A stretch of 64,000 bases of DNA from Desulfocarbo indianensis (GCA_001184205.1 LBMP01000001.1:834001-898000); one strand, 5' to 3'; shown: positions 36,176 through 45,370, numbered from the stretch's first letter. Program-made: numbers and translations. The notes: generated from the sequence alone by a model not told the origin.

Positions 36176-37915
36176 TCAGCCCTTGATGAGGCGGGGGATC
36201 ATCATGTGGTGATGGGGGCACAGGCTGCGCGGGTTCTGATAGGCGCTTTCGGTGAAGGCCACCATGTACTGGCGCACCTTGTCGAAGTTCACCACCTCGT
36301 CCACGAAGCCCCGGATGGCGCAGTAATGGGGCCGCGACTTGTCGTAGTAGTCCTGGGCCAACTCGTTCATCTTTTCGATCACCGGCTCCAGGGGACGTCC
36401 GGCGTCCTGCTCCTTGACCAGCCGGCGGCTGAAGGAGGCGGCGGCGGCGGTCTCGCCGTGCATCACGTAAATCTCGGTGGTGGCGCAGCCCAGGGTGAAG
36501 GCGTTGGTGTTGTTGGCCGTGGGGCCGCCCATGACGTAGTGGGCCGCGGCGGTGCCCTTGCGCAGCACCAGGAGCATCTGGGGCACGTCGGTCTGCTCGA
36601 TGCTGTAGATCAGGCTCTGGCCCAGGCCCAAGAGCTCGGCCTGTTCGGCGATGTCGCCCACGTCGATGCCCGAGGTGTCCTGGAACCAGATGATGGGCAG
36701 ACGGTCGCGGCCGCAGTGGGTCACGAACTCGTTCATCTTGATGAGGCCCTCGCGGTAGAGCTTGCCGCCGATGCCGGGGTATTCGCCGCCCGCGTACTTG
36801 GGATAGCCGGCGGGCATGAAGCCCTGGCGGTTGCCGATGATGCCCACGGGCAGGCCGGAGATTTTGGCCAGGCCGGTGTAGATTTCCGGGCCGTAATCCG
36901 GGCGGAACTCCATGTGCTCGGAGCCGTCCACCAGGCGGGCCAGGCACTGGTCAAAGTCGTAGGAGAGCTTCTGGTTGAACGACACCAGGTAGTAGAGGTC
37001 CTCCTGGGGGAACTGGGGCTCCTTGGGCTCGTCCACCCGGAAGAAGTCCAGGTCGTAGGACGGCATTTGGGCCACGCGCTTTTTCACCGCGTCCAGCACC
37101 TCCTGCTCGGTGTCGTAGACTTCCTTGAAGAAGCCGGTGGCGTCGTGATGGATGGGGGTGGAGCCGGGGGGCACCTGCTTGAAATGGCGGGTGGCCTCGA
37201 TGAGCTGCTCCGCGCCTTCCAGGTCGAAATGGCCCTTGGGGCTCATGCCGCCCACGATGCCGCCGCCGCCCACCGCCATGTTGGCGTCCTTGTGGGCGAT
37301 GAGGTAGGTGGGGCTGATGGCCTGATAGCCGCCGCCGGCCGGGTTGGTGCCGTAGATGCCGGCGATGATGGGGATGCCCAGCTTTTCCAGTTCGGCATGA
37401 CGGAAAAAGGTGGTGCCGTTGCCGCGGCGGTCGGCGTAGACCTCCTGCTGCTCGGGCAGCTTCACGCCGGAGCAGTTGACCAGCCACACCAGGGGCACGT
37501 GCAGGCGCTTGGCCAGATCGGTGATGCGCAGCTGGTTCTCGGCCTGGCCGGCGATCCAGGCCCCGGCCATCACCTTGTTGTCAAAGCCGGCCACCACGCA
37601 CCACTTGCCGCCGATCTTGGCCAGGCCGTCCACCACCGCGGTGCAGCCTTCCTCGTTCTGGCGCGGGTTGTAAAGGGTGTGCAGGGGGCGGAAGCTGCCC
37701 TCGTCCACCAGGTATTCGATGCGCTCCCAGATGGTGAGCTGCTTGCGCTTGTGGATCACCTCGGCGGGGATGCCCGCGGTCATCACGCGGTCCACCTCGG
37801 CCTTGACGATGGCTTCCACTTCCTCGATGGATTTGCGGTTGGGTTCCGCCTTTTCTTTTTTCTTGTCGCTGAGCGCCTTGCCGAAGCCAGGCATGTTCTT
37901 GAAGTAGGGGTGCAT
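36176..37915 (-). CDS. gcdA: Glutaconyl-CoA decarboxylase alpha subunit (carboxyltransferase)
   Basis: 579 residues, close to the length of GcdA. It is a biotin-dependent carboxyltransferase subunit that moves the carboxyl group from glutaconyl-CoA to biotin carried on a partner. The N-terminal crotonase-like half contains WLVNCSGVKLPEQQEVY and GIYGTNPAGGGYQAISPTYL. The C-terminal half holds WFQDTSGIDVGDIAEQAELL. The other subunits (beta membrane pump, biotin carrier) are not in the window. A glutaryl-CoA dehydrogenase-like gene lies just upstream on the same strand, 520 bases away. GGGAG precedes the ATG. Other acyl-CoA carboxyltransferases are possible but less similar. Confidence 0.85.
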   Translation of the reverse strand: MHPYFKNMPGFGKALSDKKKEKAEPNRKSIEEVEAIVKAEVDRVMTAGIPAEVIHKRKQLTIWERIEYLVDEGSFRPLHTLYNPRQNEEGCTAVVDGLAKIGGKWCVVAGFDNKVMAGAWIAGQAENQLRITDLAKRLHVPLVWLVNCSGVKLPEQQEVYADRRGNGTTFFRHAELEKLGIPIIAGIYGTNPAGGGYQAISPTYLIAHKDANMAVGGGGIVGGMSPKGHFDLEGAEQLIEATRHFKQVPPGSTPIHHDATGFFKEVYDTEQEVLDAVKKRVAQMPSYDLDFFRVDEPKEPQFPQEDLYYLVSFNQKLSYDFDQCLARLVDGSEHMEFRPDYGPEIYTGLAKISGLPVGIIGNRQGFMPAGYPKYAGGEYPGIGGKLYREGLIKMNEFVTHCGRDRLPIIWFQDTSGIDVGDIAEQAELLGLGQSLIYSIEQTDVPQMLLVLRKGTAAAHYVMGGPTANNTNAFTLGCATTEIYVMHGETAAAASFSRRLVKEQDAGRPLEPVIEKMNELAQDYYDKSRPHYCAIRGFVDEVVNFDKVRQYMVAFTESAYQNPRSLCPHHHMMIPRLIKG

Positions 37916-38436
37916 GAGATGTCTCCCAGTAATCTGCGTGCTATGCGTTCGGTTGCTATATTTAATCCCGGCCGCTCCGCGCGTGGTGCGGGCCGGGGAA
38001 GTTTTTTTATCGCGGGAGGCCGCCTGGCTCGCCGGCGCCCTTGTGCGGCCGGGCGCCGCTGTCTCAAGCCCTTTAGGAATTGGCCCAAGCCCGCGCCCGT
38101 GATGGGCCGCGCTTGGGGGGCTGTTATGCGGCGGCGATGATTATCGCGAACCCGGCTTGAATTATCCTCCCGCTGAACAATGCTCCCAGGCCGGCCTTTG
38201 CCGCCCGGCGCGGCTTGGTTGGCGCGTCATCGGCGCGCCCCTTTAAAACCGGCTTTCCCGCGGAAAGGCGTCCGTGCTTATCGCGGTGAGCCTGCCCGCG
38301 CCTTGAAGGTGGTTCGCTTCTCCACGCCGGCCTGCGGCCTGGGCTTTGCCCCCGTATTTTGGGGGCCGCCGCGTTTTAATTGACCCTCTCCCCCGTCGCC
38401 GGAGGAGAGGGATTAACCATCGCTTGGGGCCGCCGG
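37916..38436. other. Intergenic region
   Basis: 520 bases with no supported gene. Short frames have no ribosome binding site. GC content is uneven; an AT-richer part near 37940-37970 could contain the gcdA promoter. No clear repeat. Confidence 0.4.
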
Positions 38437-39615
38437 CTAGCGGTTGGCCTTGCGCAAGCCCAGGTAATCCAGGGCGGTGATCCACTTGCAGATGTTGGCG
38501 CTGCCTTCCACCATGAAGTAGGTGGGCGCGTCGCGGTAGAAGCGGGCGACGGGGTACTCGGTGGAGTAGCCGTAGGCGCCCAGGATGCGAAGCGCGTAGT
38601 TGGCGCACATGTTGGCCACCTCGCCGGACTTGTACTTGGCCATGGCCACTTCCAGGGTGTTGCCCAGGTTGCCGTTGTCCTTCTGCACGGCGGCCTTGTA
38701 GACCAGCAGCCGGGCGGCCTCGATCTCGATGGCCATCTGGGCCACCTGGTCCTGGATCATCTGGAAGGTGCCGATGGGCTTGCCGAACTGCTCACGCTCG
38801 TTGGCGTACTTGATGACCTCGTCCAGGCAGGCCTGGGCCAGGCCCACGCCGCCGGCCGCGGCGGAAAGCCGGGTCTGGTTCAGGGAGCTGAACACGATCT
38901 TGGCGCCGTCGCCCTCCTTGCCCAGGAGGTTCTCCTTGGGCACCTTGACGTTTTCCATGTAGATCTCGCCGGTGGGGGAGGAGCGGGAGCCCAGCTTGTC
39001 CAGATCGGTCACCGAAACGCCGGGCACCAAATTGCCCTGCTCGTCGCGCAGCTGGGCCACGAAGGCGGTAAGGCCCCGGGAGCCGGCGCTTTTATCGGTG
39101 TAGGCGTAGAACAAAATGGCGGTGGCCACGCTGGCGTTGCTGATCCAGGTCTTGGAGCCGTTGATCAGGTAATAATCGCCCTTGTTCTCGGCCACGGATT
39201 TCATGCCCATGACGTCGGAGCCGGCGTTGGGCTCGGTGATGCCGAAGCCGCCCATCCACTCGCCGCTGACCAGCTTGGGCACGTATTTCTTCTTGGCTTC
39301 CTCGGTGCCGTAGCGGCAGATGCTGGCCGCGCAGCCCAGGGCCTGCATGTTCACCTGCACCCGCAGGGAGCTGGAGGCGCGGGCGATTTCCTCGGTGATG
39401 ATCATGGCGGCCAGCCAGCCCATCTCGTTGCCGCCGTATTCCTCGGGAATCACGGTGCCGAAGAGCCCAAGCTCGCCCATGGGCTTGATTACTTCTTCGT
39501 GGGGCAGGTAGTGTTCCTCGTCCCACTTATCGGCGTTGGGCGCGATCTGCTCCTTGGCGAAATCGCGCACCATCTCCCGCAGCATGTTCAGTTCTTCGCT
39601 AAGCTCGAAATCCAT
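38437..39615 (-). CDS. Acyl-CoA dehydrogenase, glutaryl-CoA dehydrogenase-like (possibly non-decarboxylating)
   Basis: 392 residues, full length, FAD-containing family. The N-terminal helical domain is followed by GFGITEPNAGSDVMGMKS (substrate and FAD contact) and a C-terminal helical domain. The catalytic base is Glu370 in FMVEGSANICKW. The residue before it is Val369; decarboxylating glutaryl-CoA dehydrogenases have Tyr there. Val at this site has been linked to forms that oxidise glutaryl-CoA only to glutaconyl-CoA, and such enzymes need a separate decarboxylase, which fits the adjacent gcdA. AGGAGG precedes the ATG. Substrate is inferred. Confidence 0.8.
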   Translation of the reverse strand: MDFELSEELNMLREMVRDFAKEQIAPNADKWDEEHYLPHEEVIKPMGELGLFGTVIPEEYGGNEMGWLAAMIITEEIARASSSLRVQVNMQALGCAASICRYGTEEAKKKYVPKLVSGEWMGGFGITEPNAGSDVMGMKSVAENKGDYYLINGSKTWISNASVATAILFYAYTDKSAGSRGLTAFVAQLRDEQGNLVPGVSVTDLDKLGSRSSPTGEIYMENVKVPKENLLGKEGDGAKIVFSSLNQTRLSAAAGGVGLAQACLDEVIKYANEREQFGKPIGTFQMIQDQVAQMAIEIEAARLLVYKAAVQKDNGNLGNTLEVAMAKYKSGEVANMCANYALRILGAYGYSTEYPVARFYRDAPTYFMVEGSANICKWITALDYLGLRKANR

Positions 39616-39827
39616 GTGACCCTCCTAGTGGATAGTAGGGGCCGCCTCGCAGTCCCCTCTGGATGGGCGCGGCGGCGCTCGGCCTCCGCGCGGCGGGCCG
39701 AAGCCCATTGCTGATAATCACGGTTGTCTTACTGGCCCGGTCGCGCGCGGAGCTTCAATGGCAAACCCCTTCATCCGCGCGGTCCCTTGACCTTTTTACC
39801 TTCTCCCTCGCGGTCCGGCCAGGGGGA

Positions 39828-41009
39828 TCAAAGCCCCTGCTCGGCCCCGCCGTTTTCATTGACGTAGGCCAGGTTCCTGGCCACGATCAAGCGCTGAACC
39901 TGGTTGGACCCGTCGAAAATCTGTATGCCCTTGGCCACGCAGAACAGGCGCGCGGCCAGGCTGTCGCCCACGGCCATGGCTTGTCCCATGACCTCGCCCG
40001 CCATGCCGGCCACCTGCATGGCCGTGTCCGAGGCGTAGTACTTGGCCATGGAGACCAGGGTCTCCATCTCCCGGGGATGGGCCCCGCCCCGGTCCAGGAG
40101 GGCGCAGGTCCGGTAGTTCAGGGAGCGGCTGGCCTCGATGCGGGTGCGCATGTCGGCCAGCAGAAAGGAAACCGCCTGCTGGCCGATGAGGCTGTGGCCG
40201 CCGGATTTTTCCCGGCGCGCGTGTTTCAGGGCCAGGTTGAACAGCCCCTGCGCCGCGCCCAGGGCCATGGAGGCCGCGCCCCAGACCCGCATGGGATTGG
40301 CCACCTCGGTGAGCAGCCGCCAGCCCTCGCCCTCGCCCCACAGGCGGTTGGCCTTGGGCACCCGCACCTGATCCAGGTACATCTGGGAGGTTACGCTGCC
40401 GTGCAGGCCCATCTTTTTTTCCGGCGGGCCGAAGGAGAGCCCTTCCGCCTCGCGGGGAATCAAAAGGGCGCTGATGCCGGCCGCCCGGGGGCCGGGCCCG
40501 GTGCGCACGAAAGTGAGATAGTAGCGCGCGTTGGGCCCCAGGGTCACGAAGCTCTTGGTGCCGCTCACCAGGTAGCTCGCGCCCTCGGCCACAGCCCTGG
40601 TGGCCAGGTTGCCCGCGTCCGAGCCGTGGTCCGGTTCGGTGAGGCAAAAGGCCAGGGGCTGGTCGCCGCCGCGCAGCTCGCTGAAAAAGCGGTCTTTTTG
40701 ATCGGCGGTGCCGGTGAGGGCGATGGTCCGGAGCACCGCGTTGGAAGGGAAGACCAGAAGCGCCGAGCTGGGGCTCACCGTGGAGATGGTCTCCACCATG
40801 AGGGCCAGGCTTAAGGAGTCGGCCTCGGGGCCGCCGTGGCTTTTGGGCATGGCCAGGGCGAAGAGTTTCTCGCGGCAAAAGGCCTTGTAGGCCCGCCGGG
40901 GAAACTGGCTGGCGCCTTCTATGTCCTTGGCGTGGGGCGCGATTAGCTTATCCACCAAGTCCTGCACCCGTTTTTTTAAACCCAGGTGGGCGCTGGTCAG
41001 AAAAGGCAT
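39828..41009 (-). CDS. Acyl-CoA dehydrogenase with Asp at the catalytic base position
   Basis: 393 residues, full length. The family segments are present: AFCLTEPDHGSDAGN, then YLVSGTKSFVT and the C-terminal helix bundle. The active-site motif reads FDGSNQVQR instead of the common YEGTNQIQR, so the base is Asp366, not Glu. Asp at this place is known from some cyclohexane/cyclohexene carboxyl-CoA dehydrogenases, which would fit aromatic or alicyclic acid degradation near gcdA, but other explanations are possible. It follows the first dehydrogenase on the same strand. Confidence 0.8.
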   Translation of the reverse strand: MPFLTSAHLGLKKRVQDLVDKLIAPHAKDIEGASQFPRRAYKAFCREKLFALAMPKSHGGPEADSLSLALMVETISTVSPSSALLVFPSNAVLRTIALTGTADQKDRFFSELRGGDQPLAFCLTEPDHGSDAGNLATRAVAEGASYLVSGTKSFVTLGPNARYYLTFVRTGPGPRAAGISALLIPREAEGLSFGPPEKKMGLHGSVTSQMYLDQVRVPKANRLWGEGEGWRLLTEVANPMRVWGAASMALGAAQGLFNLALKHARREKSGGHSLIGQQAVSFLLADMRTRIEASRSLNYRTCALLDRGGAHPREMETLVSMAKYYASDTAMQVAGMAGEVMGQAMAVGDSLAARLFCVAKGIQIFDGSNQVQRLIVARNLAYVNENGGAEQGL

Positions 41010-41262
41010 CTCTTCACCATGGGCCGCGGCAGGCGGCCATGAGCCCGCTTAAGGTCTAACCTTTACAACATGGCCATTTATAGACCAACTTTGCCAAGAT
41101 GGCAAGGAAAATGAAGGATACATTATAGCTGTTTGCTGGTGAAATTAAAGGAAAAAACCCAGAAAAACCTGCATGGGCCCGAGAGGGGTTTGTGTAGTGA
41201 ATATATATAGTTGCCATAGGGGATAACCGGTGAATCCATTTCCGGCCGTTCTCTGGGGGCCT
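41010..41262. other. AT-rich intergenic segment
   Basis: Bases 41055-41225 are unusually AT-rich and contain TATATATAG near 41203. This is the probable promoter region for the minus-strand dehydrogenase gene. No gene is visible. Confidence 0.4.
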
Positions 41263-41302
41263 TACCCGCCTATTTCGTGAGGGTCGGGCCTCCGGCCGCG
41301 CC
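41263..41302. repeat. Solo end of the MITE-like element
   Basis: TTACCCGCCTATTTCGTGAGG and the following GGGCCTCCGGCCGCGCC match the right terminal 40 bases of the full copies (on the opposite strand) with several substitutions. No second end was found nearby. Confidence 0.55.
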
Positions 41303-41417
41303 AAATGCCCGCTTCCCTCGTTGCCGGCGGCATTCACCTCCGCCGGCCAGGGCGTTTTCGGCCTCGCCCCAAAAAGTGCTTTAGCCCTGAGTCGGCACCG
41401 CCGATACGTCTAATGAG

Positions 41418-41546
41418 CCCGGCGGACGGGAACCCCGCCGAGCCCCCGCAAGCAAAGAGGCAAGGACCGCGTCCTTGGCAGGAGGGGATGCCAGCCAAAG
41501 ACGGTCCGCGGGAGAAAACCCCCCGGCGGAAGGGAACCCGCCGGTG
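41418..41546 (+). other. Tandem hairpins in a 5' leader
   Basis: Two similar stem-loops, GGCGGACGGGAACCCCGCCG (about 41421) and CGGCGGAAGGGAACCCGCCG (about 41528), flank a third stem CAAGGAC/GTCCTTG (41461-41478). They lie in front of the gene at 41572. The repetition of nearly the same hairpin suggests an RNA element, but I cannot assign it to a known class. Confidence 0.4.
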
Positions 41547-41571
41547 GACCCCAAGGAAGGGAGCGACATCG

Positions 41572-41852
41572 TGAGCCATAAGGGGGATTGGATTGCCAAC
41601 TGCCTGCCAGATCGTGTGGAGCGCATATCGGCGGCCAGCGTGTATTTGCTCCGGGTAGGGCCACCACGGCCCAACCAGCTCCAAAACCTGGAGGATTTGG
41701 AGGAGCAAGGCATGGTGGGCCTCTATCGGGTGGGCAAGAAGCCCGATGACGATGTGCGCCAGGGCCAGAGGAGCTATCTGGATAGCTCGCCATTCGCCCC
41801 CTCGCCGGGGGTGCTGAAGGGCTTCCTGGGCCCTCTGGCCGGCGGCGGTTAG
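41572..41852 (+). CDS. Small hypothetical protein
   Basis: 93 residues beginning (GTG)SHKGDWIANCLPDR. The GTG at 41572 follows AAGGAAGGGAG; a longer frame from 41475 would overlap the tandem hairpins. The protein is soluble, mixed helical, without signal peptide. Family not recognised. Confidence 0.45.
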
Positions 41853-41872
41853 AAAAGGCTAAGGCCGCGCAA

Positions 41873-41921
41873 GGCCAGGTTTTTCCCCGGCGGGGGCCGC
41901 CCCGCCGGGGAAAACCTGGCC
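41873..41921. terminator. Long GC-rich inverted repeat, possible terminator
   Basis: A stem of about 22 bp (GGCCAGGTTTTTCCCC and its complement) with a 4-base loop, one bulged T, 20 bases after the previous gene. The T and A runs lie inside the stem rather than after it. It abuts the 145-bp repeat. Confidence 0.5.
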
Positions 41922-41930
41922 CCCCAGGCC

Positions 41931-42075
41931 GCTGATAAAGCCCCTTCTGCGTCGTTGCCGCGGAAAAGGCTGAAACTCACGTAGGTCCGACTACGCTTGG
42001 TTCCAGCCTTTTCCTCGCGCCTGGCATCCGGGGCTTTCTGAGCAGCCTGGTCAGCTCGGCTTTGTCATCAAGCTG
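41931..42075. repeat. 145-bp dispersed repeat, copy 1
   Basis: Nearly identical to 63757-63901 over 145 bases, from GCTGATAAA to ATCAAGCTG. Nested inverted repeats: outer GATAAAGCCCC / GGGGCTTTCTGAGC, inner GGAAAAGGCTG / CAGCCTTTTCC. The last four bases also form part of a flanking hairpin (42072-42097). No coding potential. Confidence 0.9.
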
Positions 42076-42097
42076 CCCATGTTTCCCCATGGGCAGC
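42072..42097. other. Hairpin at the edge of the 145-bp repeat
   Basis: Perfect 10-bp stem GCTGCCCATG / CATGGGCAGC with a 6-base loop. It uses the terminal GCTG of the repeat, so it was created by or with the repeat's presence. Confidence 0.7.
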
Positions 42098-42237
42098 GCC
42101 TGAAGCCCTGGCTGGCCGACCTGGCGGCGCCGGGCACGGGTGCGAACCGCCCCTGGGCAACGCCGCGTTGTTTTAGCTGGGCGCCCCGGATGCCGGCGCG
42201 CGGCGCGGCTCCGCCCGGCCCCCCTGAGGGCCCCGGG

Positions 42238-42519
42238 CTAGACCTGGAACCATTCCTTCAGTTTTTCCACCAGGACGGGCGCGGACTTCTCGCTGATGTT
42301 CACCGAGTCGGCCTTGCGGAAATAGCCACGGGTCTTTTGGTAGCGGCGCAGGGCGGCCTTGGCGGGGCCCCACTCGCCGGTTTTGGCGTCGATCTGGCGA
42401 TAGCGGTAAAGCACCGTGGTCCAGGTGCCCTTTTGCAAAAACACCTTTTCCAGCTCCTCCACCACCACCTGGCCGTCTTCCTCGTACTGGATGGTCAACT
42501 CGTCGTAATCGCTTGCCAT
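42238..42519 (-). CDS. Small conserved-type hypothetical protein
   Basis: 93 residues starting MASDYDELTIQYEEDG. Charged, no signal peptide, no Cys. The pattern (two beta strands, then YRYRQIDAKTGEWGPAKAALRRY and a helix) looks like a small soluble alpha/beta protein. GGGGAG lies 15 bases upstream of the ATG. Unknown function. Confidence 0.6.
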   Translation of the reverse strand: MASDYDELTIQYEEDGQVVVEELEKVFLQKGTWTTVLYRYRQIDAKTGEWGPAKAALRRYQKTRGYFRKADSVNISEKSAPVLVEKLKEWFQV

Positions 42520-42676
42520 GCTTATGATGCCTCTCCCCTGGGCCAGCCCCGCGCGCCGCTCCCCCCGGCCATGGGCGCGGCAAGCGGCGGGGCGTTGGAA
42601 TTATTAACTTACGCCTTGGGCGCTCCCGACCATGCAATACACCATGCAGGGCCCCGCGGCCACCCCCCCCCTTGCA

Positions 42677-44041
42677 TCAGCGCTTGAAGCGCTGCTTGTC
42701 CTCCTCCAGGGCGTCCACGATCATGGTATTGATCTCGGGCAGTTTCCAGAGGATGCGCTCCCAGGAAGGCAGGTAGCGCGATTGCAGGTTCTGGTCGCGG
42801 ATGCGCTCCTCCACCTTGAGGATGGTCTGTTGCAGGCCCTGGTCCACGTAGGGGCGGAATTCATCGAAGCTGGCGGTGAGGCGCAGCAGCTTTTCCGCCG
42901 CGTGCAGGGGCGAGGTGAACCTGTCGCCCGATTGCACGATGGCCCGGTTCAGCACCTCGAACACCAAATGCTCCTCCTGGTCCCGGTCGTAGTCCAGCTG
43001 GTTGAACTCGGCGTTGTCCGAATACTTGCGGATGCTTTCCTCGGCGATGGATTCATAGGTGAGCGCCAAGTCGCGGAAAAATTCCTCGCCCACCTCCAGG
43101 CCCTCCTCCACGATGAGGGCGTGCAGCAGGCTGGCGATGATGTCCAGGGACATGCGGTGCAGGCCGCGGCTGGGGTCGTCGGTGCTCACCCTTTGATGCT
43201 TGTGGTCGAAGCCCCGCCGGGTGAACTCCACCTGGGCCACCTGGGTGGCCTTGCGGTAGACCTCGATCAGGGTGAAGATCTCCACCCCCCAGTCCAGGGC
43301 GTAGCGCATTTTCTTGAGCAGCCACATGTCGAAGCAGACTTCGCCGGAGAGCTGGTAGTCGAAGGAGAGCAGGAAGTCCACCAGGCGGACCATCTTGTCC
43401 TCCTTGCTCTCGCTGAACTTGCGTTTCAAGGCGATGAGCAGCGGGTCCAGGAGCAGGCGCTTGACCCGCCCGAAAAGGCGCTGGCCGTCCCAGCGGGCAT
43501 AGAAAGCCTTGGCGAAAGGATAGTTGTGCACCAGGACCGGATAGAAGAGCCGGTCCAGCTGGCGGCGCTTGAAGGTGCGGATGTCGGCGTCCAAAAGCCC
43601 CACCGCGGTGGCCCCCAGGGCCCCGGCCACCCCGAAGCCCATGAACACGTTGCGGCCCTTGCCCCGGCGGGAAAGGTCGAAACCCGATTCATGCAGGGTT
43701 CTGTAAATGCCGCTGATGGCGGGCCCGTCGTTCCACTGGATCACGTAGTTTTGCAGGCCCGTTTTCTGCAAGATGTCGATGCAGGCGTGCACGTCGCTTT
43801 CGCTGGCCGCGTCCAGGCCGAAGATGACCTGGGCCAGGTATTCGGCCTGGGCCAGCTCCCGCACGATGTTTTCGAACACCGGGCGGTTTTCCGGCAAGAC
43901 GAATTCGCTGGCCAGGGCCGGCACGATGAGCACCGGCTTTTTCCAGCGCGCGGTGAGCGTCAGGCGGTCCATGAGGCTGGGGTCTTCCTGCAGGAGATAA
44001 TAGGTCGTAACCCTGGAATGGGTTTGGGCGAAGCTGGGCAT
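42677..44041 (-). CDS. Glycosyltransferase with GT81-like features (glucosylglycerate synthase-like)
   Basis: 454 residues. The first half has a Rossmann-like GT-A fold: VLIVPALASEFV, QWNDGP, and the metal-binding DADI in VGLLDADIRTF, typical of GT78/GT81 enzymes. The middle includes SFDYQLSGEVCFDMWLL. The C-terminal 150 residues are helical. By resemblance it may add a sugar to glycerate or phosphoglycerate for compatible solute formation, but the acceptor is inference. GGAAGGAA precedes the ATG. Confidence 0.65.
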   Translation of the reverse strand: MPSFAQTHSRVTTYYLLQEDPSLMDRLTLTARWKKPVLIVPALASEFVLPENRPVFENIVRELAQAEYLAQVIFGLDAASESDVHACIDILQKTGLQNYVIQWNDGPAISGIYRTLHESGFDLSRRGKGRNVFMGFGVAGALGATAVGLLDADIRTFKRRQLDRLFYPVLVHNYPFAKAFYARWDGQRLFGRVKRLLLDPLLIALKRKFSESKEDKMVRLVDFLLSFDYQLSGEVCFDMWLLKKMRYALDWGVEIFTLIEVYRKATQVAQVEFTRRGFDHKHQRVSTDDPSRGLHRMSLDIIASLLHALIVEEGLEVGEEFFRDLALTYESIAEESIRKYSDNAEFNQLDYDRDQEEHLVFEVLNRAIVQSGDRFTSPLHAAEKLLRLTASFDEFRPYVDQGLQQTILKVEERIRDQNLQSRYLPSWERILWKLPEINTMIVDALEEDKQRFKR

Positions 44042-44155
44042 GATGATTCCTTCCCCGTCCGGCGGCCGGTCGCCGCCGCAACGGTGTTGTGCAATCCCTG
44101 GTCGAGGAGGACAAGACAGACCGCCCGCCGGGCGGGGCCCTCAGGAGAGCAAGGT

Positions 44156-45370
44156 TTACTTTTCCCCCTCGCCTTGATTATGCCGGTCTTGGCGCTTGTG
44201 GTCCAGGGCCCCCAGGGTTTCCAGGGCCCCGGCCCGCGAGATGGCCTTTTCGCCGAAGCGGGAACAGATGGCGTCCTCGGCCCGGCTCAGGGCCTGGGAG
44301 CGGCCGTTGGCTTCCCGGCCGAACAGGATATCCTGGCCGCTGCCCAGGGGGCTCAGCTCGGCCAGGCCCACCCCGATGAGGCGGAAAGGGCCCGGCAAGG
44401 CGTAGGCGTCCAACAGGGCGCGGGCCACGGGGTATAGCTCGCCGGCCCGGTCGGTGGGCCGGCGGAGCGAAGTGCGGCGGGTGACCAGTTTGAAATCCGC
44501 GTGCCTGAGCTTGAGCACCGCCACCCGGCCCCACAGGCCGTGCCGGCGCAGCCTGCGGCAAACCTTCTGGCAAAGCCCCAGGAGCAGGGAGGCCAAAAGC
44601 TCCCGGTCGGCGGTGTCCTCCTCCAGGGTGATCTCGTGGCTCAAGGATTTTACGCCGCGCTCCCCGCCCACCCCCTGGGGGTCGATGCCGTGGGCCAAAT
44701 CCCAAAGCCGCAAGCCCCAGGCTCCCATGAGGTCCTCCAGGCGCTGGCGGCCCAGGAGCCTGAGCTGGGTGAGATAGGTGACGCCCATGGCTTTCAGGCG
44801 CTCCTGGGCCTTGGCCCCCACCCCCGGCACCTCGCGCAGGGCGATGGTGACCAGAAACGGCTCCACCTCCTCCACCACGGTTAGCCCGTCGGGCTTGTCG
44901 CGCTCCGAGGCTATCTTGCAGAGGAATCGCAGCGGCGCCAAACCCACGCTGCAGGTGAGGCCGGTCTGGGCGAGCACGCTTTTTTTTATGGCCAGCCCGG
45001 TTTGGCGGGGCGGCCCCCAAAGACCCTGGGTGCCGGTCAAATCCAGATAGGCCTCGTCCACGGAGACCTGCTCCACCAGCGGGGTGAACCCCGCCAGCGC
45101 CGCCATGACCAGCCGGCTTACTTCTTTGTAGCGCTCCATGCGCACCGGCAGAAACACGCCCTGGGGGCAAAGCCGCCGGGCCTGGAAGATGGGCATGGCC
45201 GAGCGCACCCCGAATTCACGCGCTGCGTAAGAAGCCGCCGAGACCACGCCCCGCTTGCCGCCGCCCACGATGACCGGCCGGTCTTTGAGTTCCGGCCGGT
45301 CCATCACCTCCACCGAGGCGTAGAAGGCGTCCATGTCCACGTGGGCCAGCAATACAGGTCCTTGTTTCAT
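44156..45370 (-). CDS. dinB: DNA polymerase IV (Y-family translesion polymerase)
   Basis: 404 residues. The palm motif HVDMDAFYASVE is at the N-terminus and the second catalytic motif SVDEAYLDLTG near residue 100. The helix-hairpin-helix region (LREVPGVGAKAQERLKAMG) and a little-finger domain follow. It copies damaged DNA. It ends in a charged tail. No SOS box was visible upstream. Confidence 0.96.
   Translation of the reverse strand: MKQGPVLLAHVDMDAFYASVEVMDRPELKDRPVIVGGGKRGVVSAASYAAREFGVRSAMPIFQARRLCPQGVFLPVRMERYKEVSRLVMAALAGFTPLVEQVSVDEAYLDLTGTQGLWGPPRQTGLAIKKSVLAQTGLTCSVGLAPLRFLCKIASERDKPDGLTVVEEVEPFLVTIALREVPGVGAKAQERLKAMGVTYLTQLRLLGRQRLEDLMGAWGLRLWDLAHGIDPQGVGGERGVKSLSHEITLEEDTADRELLASLLLGLCQKVCRRLRRHGLWGRVAVLKLRHADFKLVTRRTSLRRPTDRAGELYPVARALLDAYALPGPFRLIGVGLAELSPLGSGQDILFGREANGRSQALSRAEDAICSRFGEKAISRAGALETLGALDHKRQDRHNQGEGEK

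Noticed and set aside
36068..38140. 690-codon open frame opposite gcdA
   Set aside because: Antisense shadow of gcdA with no domain of its own and no ribosome binding site.
41418..41546. Guanidine-II (mini-ykkC) riboswitch
   Set aside because: The first hairpin contains ACGG, but the loops are not the required short ACGR tetraloops and the spacing between hairpins is too great.
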